Shown: positions 49,906-58,194 of the stretch, in pieces | How the letters are laid out: each line of letters opens with the position of its first letter | Position numbering within the stretch: the stretch's first letter is position 1 | Assembly (NCBI RefSeq): GCF_003026105.1 | Contig: NZ_PYNW01000015.1 | Span: forward strand, 39,996 to 103,995 | Direction of reading: 5' to 3' | DNA: 64,000 nucleotides | From: Photobacterium sp. GB-56 | GTDB lineage: Bacteria; Pseudomonadota; Gammaproteobacteria; Enterobacterales; Vibrionaceae | Notes under the pieces: model-generated | Told to the model about the DNA's origin: nothing | The model's input: only the letters and a program-made list of their open reading frames with translations | The model's database searches: none | Program-made: the position numbers and the translations under genes

Positions 49906-50433
49906 TTAGGCAATATGCTTAAGTTGGTCTTCTAGCTTCTGTGTCGTCATTTTTGCTTGATGATCAAGGCGGGTACTAAAAAATAGTCCAGATAACGATG
50001 CCACCATGCCAGCAAGTGTTGGGATTGTTGCTTTTGAAATACCCGATGCCATAGCACGAGGACTCCCGGTTCCAACGACGGCCAAAATATCAAAAACTTG
50101 GATCATACCAACTACCGTCCCGAGTAAACCGAGTAGTGGGCAGAGTGCTATCAATACTTTGATAACGGGTAAGCCACGTTTATTTTCAATATCTTGTTTC
50201 GATATAATTTCTTGACGAATAGCTTTTGCATTCCAACTGTTGTGATCTTTTCTTGTCATCCAATTGTTAAGTGCACTTTTCGCGGCTTTGGGTGCAACAG
50301 CGATGAAGTAAAACCAACGTTCAAGGAGAACAATCCAAAGCATAAAACTGAGTATAAAGATGGCGATGAGGACATCACCACCCATACCTAGAAAGCGTCT
50401 TATTGACTCCAGTTCTTCAATTAACCACCACAT
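49906..50433 (-). CDS. exbB: ExbB-type proton channel subunit (MotA/TolQ/ExbB family)
   Basis: 175 residues, with three membrane spans. Typical segments are DVLIAIFILSFMLWIVLLERW and PLLGLLGTVVGMIQVF plus ATIPTLAGMVASLSGLFFS. The length corresponds to the short ExbB2 proteins. It starts 9 bases after the TtpC-like gene stop, on the same transcript. Confidence 0.94.
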   Translation of the reverse strand: MWWLIEELESIRRFLGMGGDVLIAIFILSFMLWIVLLERWFYFIAVAPKAAKSALNNWMTRKDHNSWNAKAIRQEIISKQDIENKRGLPVIKVLIALCPLLGLLGTVVGMIQVFDILAVVGTGSPRAMASGISKATIPTLAGMVASLSGLFFSTRLDHQAKMTTQKLEDQLKHIA

Positions 50434-50442
50434 AACGCCTCC

Positions 50443-51804
50443 TTAATCTTGGGCTTTGTGTAGCTTTTCCTGGTAACGAGCGATAAAGCCTGCACTCTGC
50501 TCTTCAAGTGTTTGGATCAAGCGACGGCTCTTACTGTGTACCAAGGTGTATAGGAACAGGAGTGGGATTGCGACAACCAGACCTAACATTGTGGTTACTA
50601 GGGCTTCAGAAATACCGCCAGCCATCAGTTTTGGATCGCCTGTACCAAATAGCGTGATAGCTTGGAAAGTACCAATCATACCCATTACGGTACCCAGTAG
50701 GCCAAGTAGTGGGGCGACAGAGGCGAACAATTTAATTGAGCCAACAAAGCGTTCGATACGAGGTGCGTTTCGTAGAATGATTTCATCCAACTTGGCTTCA
50801 AGATCTTCAAGGTTGTCACCTTTGTGATCTTGGTAGGCTTCAATCACCTCACCTAATGGGTTATTTTTCAGCGGCGTGTCTGATTTTTCTTGTTTACGCA
50901 TTTTGTTGCCAATAATCAGTAGTCGTAGGTAACAAACTAGCGCAATTAATGCACCAATCGCACCCATACCAAGGATGACATAACCAACAATTCCACCTTG
51001 CTCTACTCGTTCTTTAACAGTTGGGCTTTGTACCAGTAGTGAAAGAATGACACCACGAGATGGGTCAATGAAAAGTGGTTGGTAAGTGTCTTTATTGGCC
51101 TCGAAACCTGATACTAATGTCGTAATATTGTTAGCAGGTTGGCGCGATAGCTCTTCAAATTTCTGTGTTTCAGGTACGTATGTAACATACTTACCGTCAG
51201 CAATAGCATTGAACTCACCAAGCAGTGTTACGTCAGTCGTTGCTTCTTTACCTTCGCCATACACTACGGTTGCCGGTGTCGTAGACGTTTCGCCTGATAC
51301 AATGATTTGCTGTAAAATAGTGTGCCAAAAAGACTCTAGCTCTTCAGTTGAAGGTAGCTCTTTACTCTCAGCTAATTTTGTCAGTAAAGCATCGCGCTCA
51401 GGAAACTGAACTGCATTTTGTGACGCGTGAAAGAGTCCTTTAAATTCACCCGCATATTGGCGAACAACACCAAACATTTCACCTAAGGTACCAGAGCGCA
51501 CGCGCAGGGTTTCTGTTAACTCTGTTAATTGTTTGTCGTTGTCATCAAAAGTGGCTTTTAATTGATCACCTTGCTCGGTTGCTGCTTGTAATTTTGCTTT
51601 TGCTTGTTGTAATAATGCGGCCTGTTTATTTTTATCTGAAAGAAACTCAGCTTCACGGGCTTTGTTTTCTTTTGACTCAACAATACTTTCAGACTTAACA
51701 CTTTTTAGAAGCTCATTAAGATTTTTAGGTGCTTCAGCTTGTGCGCTTGAGACCATAAAAAGGCTGGCGAGTAAAACTGCTGCTAATGATTTGAATCCTT
51801 TCAT
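50443..51804 (-). CDS. ttpC: TtpC-like MotA/TolQ/ExbB family protein with long periplasmic N terminus
   Basis: 453 residues. Signal peptide (KGFKSLAAVLLASLFMVSSAQA), then about 240 residues of periplasmic coiled and globular sequence, then an ExbB-like membrane domain (GYVILGMGAIGALIALVCYL, VAPLLGLLGTVMGMIGTFQ, VVAIPLLFLYTLVHSK). TtpC is known to be needed for TonB2 function in Vibrio and to form one complex with ExbB2/ExbD2/TonB2. Its ATG overlaps the stop of the DUF3450 gene. Confidence 0.92.
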   Translation of the reverse strand: MKGFKSLAAVLLASLFMVSSAQAEAPKNLNELLKSVKSESIVESKENKAREAEFLSDKNKQAALLQQAKAKLQAATEQGDQLKATFDDNDKQLTELTETLRVRSGTLGEMFGVVRQYAGEFKGLFHASQNAVQFPERDALLTKLAESKELPSTEELESFWHTILQQIIVSGETSTTPATVVYGEGKEATTDVTLLGEFNAIADGKYVTYVPETQKFEELSRQPANNITTLVSGFEANKDTYQPLFIDPSRGVILSLLVQSPTVKERVEQGGIVGYVILGMGAIGALIALVCYLRLLIIGNKMRKQEKSDTPLKNNPLGEVIEAYQDHKGDNLEDLEAKLDEIILRNAPRIERFVGSIKLFASVAPLLGLLGTVMGMIGTFQAITLFGTGDPKLMAGGISEALVTTMLGLVVAIPLLFLYTLVHSKSRRLIQTLEEQSAGFIARYQEKLHKAQD

Positions 51805-52571
51805 TATTTATCCTCCCCAGTGAATACAGGTAGCTTAATCAGTGCTGGTGGTGCTTGTTTCTTAGCAATTCGAATACCTTGTTGAACAGCAATGCGGTAA
51901 CTCTCTGGCAGAGTTTCCCATTTGCCCGATTGTTGATTCCACATCCCTGTTTCTCCACCATCTGGTGATTGATAAAGAAGGGCGGTACGACCGATGCGTA
52001 AAAAGTCATAAGTAACGGTTTCACCATCGCGATCTAAGCTTGCTTTGTAAGACTCAATCGAGCGCGAGAAGCCTTCTTCAATTTGGTATGCTTCCATCAC
52101 TTTACGGAACTTTTCAGATGTAGTGACATCTGCGCGGTCCATCATTCGCTTCAATTCATTAATGCGTTTTTCACGGTTTTCTTGCTGGAATGGAAGGTCT
52201 AGAGCGATAAATTCATCGAGAGCCGTCACCATTTTTAGCGTCAACGGCACAACCTCTGTTGCTGTTTGATCTATCTGAGCAATTTGATTGTTGAGTGAAT
52301 TAAGCTCTTCTTGTTGAGATAGCACCATGCGTTCAATTTGCTTGTTATAGACCGTCATACTGTCAATTTGACGAAGCAGGCCTTTGTATTCGGCTAACAT
52401 CGCATCTGCACTATCAGCATATTTATCGATTTTATTTTGCGAGACTTGGGCTGATTTATCGGCTTTCGCTTGAGCTGAAATAACAGCATCTGCATTTGAT
52501 GCCAAAGTTGCACCACTAAAAGTGAGCAAGGCTGCGGTGATGGCATTCACACCGAATGTTTTTAATTTCAT
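51804..52571 (-). CDS. DUF3450 periplasmic protein
   Basis: 255 residues with signal peptide (LKTFGVNAITAALLTFSGATLASNA) and a long coiled coil (about residues 45-115, MLAEYKGLLRQIDSMTVYNK), then a domain with LPFQQENREKRINELKRMMD and the segment YDFLRIGRTALLYQSPDG. This matches DUF3450, which is always found as the first gene of TtpC-TonB2 clusters. The role is not known; probably a periplasmic part of the transducer. Confidence 0.88.
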   Translation of the reverse strand: MKLKTFGVNAITAALLTFSGATLASNADAVISAQAKADKSAQVSQNKIDKYADSADAMLAEYKGLLRQIDSMTVYNKQIERMVLSQQEELNSLNNQIAQIDQTATEVVPLTLKMVTALDEFIALDLPFQQENREKRINELKRMMDRADVTTSEKFRKVMEAYQIEEGFSRSIESYKASLDRDGETVTYDFLRIGRTALLYQSPDGGETGMWNQQSGKWETLPESYRIAVQQGIRIAKKQAPPALIKLPVFTGEDK

Positions 52572-52613
52572 TGATACATCCTTGTTTGTGTGGCTTGTCA
52601 GTCAGGGGGAAGG

Positions 52614-52635
52614 CCGGCACGATATATCGTGCCGG
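52614..52635 (-). terminator. Perfect palindromic hairpin between the receptor and DUF3450 genes
   Basis: Arms CCGGCACGAT / ATCGTGCCGG around a two-base centre, without a T run on the minus strand. It lies in the 103-base gap after the receptor stop and may protect the receptor mRNA or partly stop transcription into the TonB genes. Confidence 0.4.
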
Positions 52636-52674
52636 AAATTTATAATTTATTAGTAACTTAATCAGTTAGTTACT

Positions 52675-55305
52675 TTAAAATTTGAAGTTTAGGTTAGCGT
52701 AGAAGTATCGACCGCCAACATCATAGGTTGTTGTATCTGTGTTAGCAGAGATGGTATCTAGAATGAGTGGTGGCTCTTTATCAAATAAGTTATTCACACC
52801 ACCAGATAGCGTAATACCATTATCAAAGGCATATGCAGCGCTTATATCGTGGTAAACAACGGTTGGAACGCTAAAGTCATATGTTTCTTTATCAGTACCT
52901 GGTAGTTCGTAATCAACACCATCAATCAGACGCGTCGTCCAGTTAGCACGCCATGCATCTTGTGCTAGACCAACATTTAGTGTTGAACGGAATTTTGAGA
53001 ATAGACCTATCGAATCACTGATGAATTTACCGTTGTAATCTTCAACTGTGCCATCAGACTGAGTCAGTTCGTAGTTTAAAACGTATGTATTTTCCCAGTT
53101 TAGACTCAGTACCATAGGGTCAAAGTCATAGGCGTAACGGACATTTACATCTAGACCGTCAGTTTTCAAATTACCGACGTTAGTTAAACGCGCATCGATA
53201 GCTTTAATATCACCATTAGCAAAACGAGTGATCTTGTCACAGTACTTTCCTGACGTTGCACACTCATCAAGCATTAATTGAGGATCGATATTATCGATTA
53301 AGTTTTCTAACTCAATTTGCCAGTAGTCGACAGTGGTTGATAGTCCATCAACAAATGATGGTGAATACACTAAACCAAGAGAAGCTGTGTGGCCCTCTTC
53401 TGGTTTAAGCTCTTCATTAGAACCATAGAATACAGGGAACTGAGATCGTCCACTTGAGTCTTGACCGGTAGGATCCGTTAAGACATCCGCACTTTCTGCT
53501 GAACCACCATAAAGTTCAGCGATTGACGGTGCTTTAAATACTTCACTGTACGTGCCTCGGAACAGGACATCTTCAACTGGCTGGTACAAGAAGCTATAAC
53601 CCATCGTTGTTTCCCCACCAAACGATGAGTACTTATCATGTCGAGCCGATACTTTTGCTTCAAGGTAATCAGCTAATGTGACATCTGAAAGGATAGGGAT
53701 CAGTAATTCACCGTAGAAAGAGTCGACACTGTATGAACCTTCAGTTGGCGATTCTGCGTTACCACTAGCATTACCAAGCACGACCAATGCATCTGGTTGA
53801 GAGCCACCTTTTTCAGTACGCGTTTGATAACCTGCCGCAAAGGCGACGGTACCCATTTCGTGTTCAAAAAGATCGCCAGTAACATTAAAGTCGAAAATTT
53901 GTTGCTGGTTATACCCTGAATCTTGGCGAGTGAATGTCGCATAGTCTAAAGCGGCTTGGCTAACTTCACCGAATACATTCATCGGTACACAGCCGGCAAT
54001 AACAGTGCCATCGCTGTCTAAACATTGACCGTTTGCTGATGCGCCGACAGCGTTAGAAACGCGATCTTTCATGAATACGTTGCTTTCAAGCTGGTTAGTT
54101 TTGGTTTTACCCCAGTTAAAGCTAGTATCCCACATCCAACCGTTAGAAAATTCACCGTCTAAAGCGAATACAAAGCGCGCTGTATCTGATTCAAATGAGC
54201 GATTTCGACCACCGGTTTCAACCATACGTCGACGCCAGTCAGTAATATCAGCACCTGTTGGATTAAACTCATTGTCAGCAGAGATTGGGCCATACCCTTG
54301 GAATGCACCAAAAATAGGTTCAGCAGCAAGAAGGTAGTTTGACTTTGAATTTGAATAAAGCGCTTCAAAACTTGCCGTCACTGGACCTAAAATGTCATTT
54401 TCAGCAACCAAGTAATTTCCTTGTGTTGCTAGGTACATACGTTCCGATGGGCGTTTTAAGTAGTTATCTGGCGCGTAGTTGTATAAATCATCGGGTGCAG
54501 AAAAATCACGCAGCGAACTGCCACCTTCTGGACCAAATGTTTTTCCATCGTAGTAACCCCATGGTGTAGCAGAACTACCACCTACGTATGTACCACCTAG
54601 ACCGTCATGCATGATGTCTGTATTAGAAAACCCTCGGTCACCCGCCATGATTTTCTTTTCTTCAGAGTAGCCAGCAGAGAAAGTGATATTACCGCGATCA
54701 CTTGAAGAACCTGCAAGTAAACTAACATCAGTGACTTGACCATCACCTTTTGAGGTTGCCCCTTGCTTTACATTAACTTCAAAGCCTTCGTAGTCTTGCT
54801 TAGTGATAATGTTAACAACACCAGCAACAGCATCAGAACCGTAAACAGACGATGCACCATTTTTTAGCACTTCGATACGTTCAACCATCGCGGTTGGGAT
54901 CATATTAAGGTCAACAGAAGCATTTGCACCTGTACCACCATTTACCATACGACGACCGTTAACAAGAACTAAAGTACGTTTAGCTTCTAGTCCTCTTAGG
55001 TTAACTGTTGCTGCACCATTACTACCATTGTTGACAGAAGAGCTCTGAACTGTGCCACCAACTCCTGGTATTTGGTTTAAGACATCGCCAAGTGAAACTA
55101 ATCCCGTATTTTCAATATAATCAGAGGAAAGTACTTGAACCGGTTCCGCTTCTTCCATATCAACACGAGAAATACGTGAACCCGTTACTTTCATTTTTTG
55201 AAGCTTTTCAACTTCTTCTTCGGCATAGGCGACCATAGGGGCTACGCTCAATGAGCCTAGCGCTAGGCTGACGGCAACCGACAACGCTGTATTTTTTTTA
55301 TACAT
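52675..55305 (-). CDS. TonB-dependent outer-membrane receptor
   Basis: 876 residues. Signal peptide (LSVAVSLALGSLSVAPMVAYA), a TonB-box-like stretch (EKLQKMKVTGSRIS), plug domain about residues 50-170 (VQVLSSDYIENTGLVSLGDV, NLRGLEAKRTLVLVNGRRMV, ERIEVLKNGASSVYGSDAVAGVVNI in parts), and a 22-strand barrel ending in the aromatic signal RYFYANLNFKF. The plug wording is of the large group used for peptides or sugars rather than siderophores, and I see no Fur box in the upstream region. The divergent Yej-like operon suggests an oligopeptide substrate. Confidence 0.9.
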   Translation of the reverse strand: MYKKNTALSVAVSLALGSLSVAPMVAYAEEEVEKLQKMKVTGSRISRVDMEEAEPVQVLSSDYIENTGLVSLGDVLNQIPGVGGTVQSSSVNNGSNGAATVNLRGLEAKRTLVLVNGRRMVNGGTGANASVDLNMIPTAMVERIEVLKNGASSVYGSDAVAGVVNIITKQDYEGFEVNVKQGATSKGDGQVTDVSLLAGSSSDRGNITFSAGYSEEKKIMAGDRGFSNTDIMHDGLGGTYVGGSSATPWGYYDGKTFGPEGGSSLRDFSAPDDLYNYAPDNYLKRPSERMYLATQGNYLVAENDILGPVTASFEALYSNSKSNYLLAAEPIFGAFQGYGPISADNEFNPTGADITDWRRRMVETGGRNRSFESDTARFVFALDGEFSNGWMWDTSFNWGKTKTNQLESNVFMKDRVSNAVGASANGQCLDSDGTVIAGCVPMNVFGEVSQAALDYATFTRQDSGYNQQQIFDFNVTGDLFEHEMGTVAFAAGYQTRTEKGGSQPDALVVLGNASGNAESPTEGSYSVDSFYGELLIPILSDVTLADYLEAKVSARHDKYSSFGGETTMGYSFLYQPVEDVLFRGTYSEVFKAPSIAELYGGSAESADVLTDPTGQDSSGRSQFPVFYGSNEELKPEEGHTASLGLVYSPSFVDGLSTTVDYWQIELENLIDNIDPQLMLDECATSGKYCDKITRFANGDIKAIDARLTNVGNLKTDGLDVNVRYAYDFDPMVLSLNWENTYVLNYELTQSDGTVEDYNGKFISDSIGLFSKFRSTLNVGLAQDAWRANWTTRLIDGVDYELPGTDKETYDFSVPTVVYHDISAAYAFDNGITLSGGVNNLFDKEPPLILDTISANTDTTTYDVGGRYFYANLNFKF

Positions 55306-56098
55306 CCATGCGCTCCATTATCTTCCTAGGTATAAATTATTTTTCTGTTAACTGGTTGTTAACGTTATTAATGGTATAACCGAAGCGAAAATATGAAGTC
55401 AAACCAGTAGGATGAATTATTCACCAAACCCCAAAACGGTATAAAATCCATATTTTTTATTTTATTTGGTGTTTAATTCTAATTATTAGATCAGTAGCTG
55501 GCTTTTAGTGCTATTTTATTTGCCTGATTGTGGTTATTTTAATATTGACTCAATATCCTTCTATATCAAGTAAAGCCAGTTAAATGAACTGCTTTTTATT
55601 TTTTAGGTAGCACAAGTTACCAATATTGGCTAAATGATTATTTATGCATTTGTTAGTTAGTTGATTCTTAGCGAGAGGATCTGTTGTTGCCGGAATAATA
55701 GGGCTGTGGTTAGACCACTCTTTAGGTTAATGCTCTATGTGACCGATTAAGGAATAAGAATAAATGCATAAAAATGCAATATTTTTGTAATATTCACAAG
55801 GGAAGAAGTGCCTAATCCTGAATGTAAATGGATTAAATAGCAGATAAATGTTGTTTTTTTGTTTCCATTTTGTGTTTTGTGCTTTTCGGGGCATTTATGG
55901 CACAAGATTATAGCGTTGGGTTGAAGCTATTCGTAATTCATTGTATTTATGTTGGATATTTATAGTAAGACATGCTGTTGGTGAGTGATGTTGCTTGTTC
56001 AGGATGAACCAGTGCATTAAATGTGAAGTTACTAAAATGTAAATTATTATCGCTGGTATATCATCACCAGCATGAATTAACAGGGAGTCAGTTAAGAC
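55306..56098. promoter_or_regulatory. 793-base divergent regulatory region between receptor and Yej-like operons
   Basis: A+T-rich, no reading frame that looks real. It must hold the promoters of both clusters, but no clear -35/-10 pair stands out. A palindrome TGCATAAAAATGCA (55765-55778) resembles an ArgR box. A 48-base-long leader part before yejB contains GGTATATCATCACC. No Fur box, CRP half-sites weak or absent by eye. Confidence 0.4.
55765..55778. promoter_or_regulatory. ArgR-box-like palindrome
   Basis: TGCATAAAAATGCA compared with the ArgR consensus TGAATAAAAATTCA: two symmetric substitutions. A weaker half follows (ATTCA at 55792-55796), but its spacing (18 bases centre to centre) is less than the usual 21. 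Tentative. Confidence 0.3.
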
Positions 56099-57124
56099 AT
56101 GTTTTCGTACTTTTTACGCCGAATGGCGCTTGTGATCCCTACTTTTCTTGGTATTACGGTTTTAATTTTTGCTATTACTCGCTTTGTGCCAGGAGGTCCT
56201 GTCGAGCGTATGTTGGCAAATATGCAAGCACAAGGTGATGGTGGTGCAGCTATGTCTTCTGCTGGCGGAAATTCTGCTTTATCGGAAGAGCAAATGGCTG
56301 AACTTAATGCGTTTTATGGGCTAGATAAACCCGTGATGGAAGCGTATTCAGAATGGTTGTTTCGCCTCGTGCAGTTAGACTTAGGTGAGTCTACCCGATA
56401 TTACGAACCAGTTTCTGAAATGATTGCAGAGCGATTACCTGTTTCATTATTTTATGGCGGTATGACGTTCTTTATTAGTTACTTTATTTCTATTCCTCTT
56501 GGCTACTACAAAGCACTGAAACATGGTTCGGTGTTTGATTCCTCCTCTTCTATTCTCATCTTCGTCGGCTATGCCTTACCCGGTTATGTTGTTGGTGTAC
56601 TACTCATCACTTTATTTAGTTATCACTTGGAATGGACACCAATGGGGGGCTTTGTTAGTGATGACTATGAAGATTATGAAACCTTTTTCGAGCGTTTTAA
56701 AGACATCATGTGGCACGCGATTCTACCATTAATTTGTTATTTGATTGGTGATTTTGCAACGTTAACGATGACGATGAAAAATAATCTAATGGAGAATTTG
56801 TCGTCAGATTATATCCGAACAGCGATCGCGAAAGGATTACCTTTTAAGCGTGCGGTAAGAAAGCATGCTTTACGCAACAGTTTAATTCCGATTGCGAGTC
56901 ACTTTGGTAATTCCTTATTATTTTTTATGACGGGATCTTTTCTTATTGAAGTTATTTTCAATATTGATGGTATTGGTTTATTAGGCTACGAGTCGATCAT
57001 GGAGCGTGATTACCCCGTCGTTATGGGGATTGTTGCTGTTAATGCTGCAATGTTATTGGTTGGAAATATCTTGTCAGATATCTGTGTTGCTTTGGTCGAC
57101 CCTCGCGTGAAGTTTGGAGCCTAA
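56099..57124 (+). CDS. Peptide ABC transporter permease, YejB-type
   Basis: 341 residues, BPD-type permease with about six membrane spans. Strong resemblance to E. coli YejB in FLRRMALVIPTFLGITVLIF, VPGGPVERML, IGDFATLTMTMKNNLMENLS and the C terminus GLLGYESIMERDYPVVMG plus VDPRVKF. YejABEF imports peptides including microcin C. The EAA-type loop is YIRTAIAKGLPFKRAVRKHAL in outline. First gene of the plus-strand operon; ribosome-binding site GGGAG is 11 bases before the ATG. Confidence 0.92.
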   Translation: MFSYFLRRMALVIPTFLGITVLIFAITRFVPGGPVERMLANMQAQGDGGAAMSSAGGNSALSEEQMAELNAFYGLDKPVMEAYSEWLFRLVQLDLGESTRYYEPVSEMIAERLPVSLFYGGMTFFISYFISIPLGYYKALKHGSVFDSSSSILIFVGYALPGYVVGVLLITLFSYHLEWTPMGGFVSDDYEDYETFFERFKDIMWHAILPLICYLIGDFATLTMTMKNNLMENLSSDYIRTAIAKGLPFKRAVRKHALRNSLIPIASHFGNSLLFFMTGSFLIEVIFNIDGIGLLGYESIMERDYPVVMGIVAVNAAMLLVGNILSDICVALVDPRVKFGA

Positions 57125-57125
57125 T

Positions 57126-58169
57126 ATGTTGAAAATTAATCCATTAACACAAAAGAAGATCAAACGTTTTAAAGAGATTAAACGAGGTTATTGGTCATTC
57201 ATTATTTTAGCAGTATTACTCACGCTGTCATTATTTGCCGAGCTACTCATTAACAATAAAGCGCTGATCGTGAAATACAATGGGAATTATAGTTTCCCTG
57301 TGTTTTCCGATGTACGACTGGGTCAGGACTTTGGTCAAGGTACAGCAAGTGAGGCGGATTACCGTTTACTTCAAAAAACGTTTGAAGAAGAGGGCGGAGA
57401 CAATTTTGTCATTATGCCTTTAGTACCATGGAATGCCTATGAGCAGGACTTTTCCGGCGACTATCCGCCAAACCCACCAAACTTCGAGAATAAACACTAT
57501 TTAGGTACTGACATTATTGGTCGAGATATCTTAGCGCGTTTGGTATACGGCTTTCGTATCGCTATGGGATTTGCATTATTAACCATGGCCATTTCTTATG
57601 CGATTGGCACTGCAGTAGGATGCGCGATGGGTTTTTTTGGTGGAAAGTTCGATTTATTCGTCCAACGTTTAATTGAAATCTGGTCAATGGTGCCTTTCCT
57701 TTATGTGATTATGATTTTAGTTTCGATCACTCAGCCAACCTTTACTTTGTTTGTTGCCATCAACGTTTTATTTGGTTGGATGGGGATGACCTGGTATATG
57801 CGTACCATGACTTATAAAGAGTCTGCACGTGAATATGTTATGGCAGCTAAAGCTTTAGGCGCTTCAACGGGTAGGATTTTATTTAACCACATACTACCTA
57901 ATACGATGGTAATGATCGTGACATTAGCTCCGTTTACCATTGCGGCAAACATCACCGCGTTAACGGCATTAGATTATTTAGGGTTAGGTTTAATGCCCCC
58001 AACCCCAAGCTGGGGAGAGTTACTACAGCAAGGAAAATCTAACCTTGACTCTCCATGGATTGTGACCTCAGTTGTAACATCAATCGTGTTGGTGTTAGTG
58101 ATGGTTACCTTTATTGGCGAAGCCATTCGTGCCGCTTTTGACCCAAAACGATTTACTCGTTACGTTTAG
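57126..58169 (+). CDS. Peptide ABC transporter permease, YejE-type
   Basis: 347 residues from the ATG at 57126, one base after the yejB-type stop and with GGAG 6 bases before it. The N-terminal membrane span (YWSFIILAVLLTLSLFAELLI) is followed by a soluble segment of about 90 residues and then the permease core. HYLGTDIIGRDILARLVYGFR is the YejE/OppC signature, and YVMAAKALGASTGRILFNHIL the EAA loop. Pairs with the YejB-type protein. Confidence 0.92.
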   Translation: MLKINPLTQKKIKRFKEIKRGYWSFIILAVLLTLSLFAELLINNKALIVKYNGNYSFPVFSDVRLGQDFGQGTASEADYRLLQKTFEEEGGDNFVIMPLVPWNAYEQDFSGDYPPNPPNFENKHYLGTDIIGRDILARLVYGFRIAMGFALLTMAISYAIGTAVGCAMGFFGGKFDLFVQRLIEIWSMVPFLYVIMILVSITQPTFTLFVAINVLFGWMGMTWYMRTMTYKESAREYVMAAKALGASTGRILFNHILPNTMVMIVTLAPFTIAANITALTALDYLGLGLMPPTPSWGELLQQGKSNLDSPWIVTSVVTSIVLVLVMVTFIGEAIRAAFDPKRFTRYV

Positions 58170-58194
58170 TCGCATAGCGAAACAAGGATGTTAT

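Noticed and set aside
55306..55420. Fur box before the TonB-dependent receptor
   Set aside because: No stretch close to the GATAATGATAATCATTATC pattern was found by eye.
55897..55913. TGGCAC...TATAGC resembling a sigma-54 promoter
   Set aside because: The distance between the GG and GC elements is two bases too long for sigma-54 recognition, and the -12 part is not TTGC.
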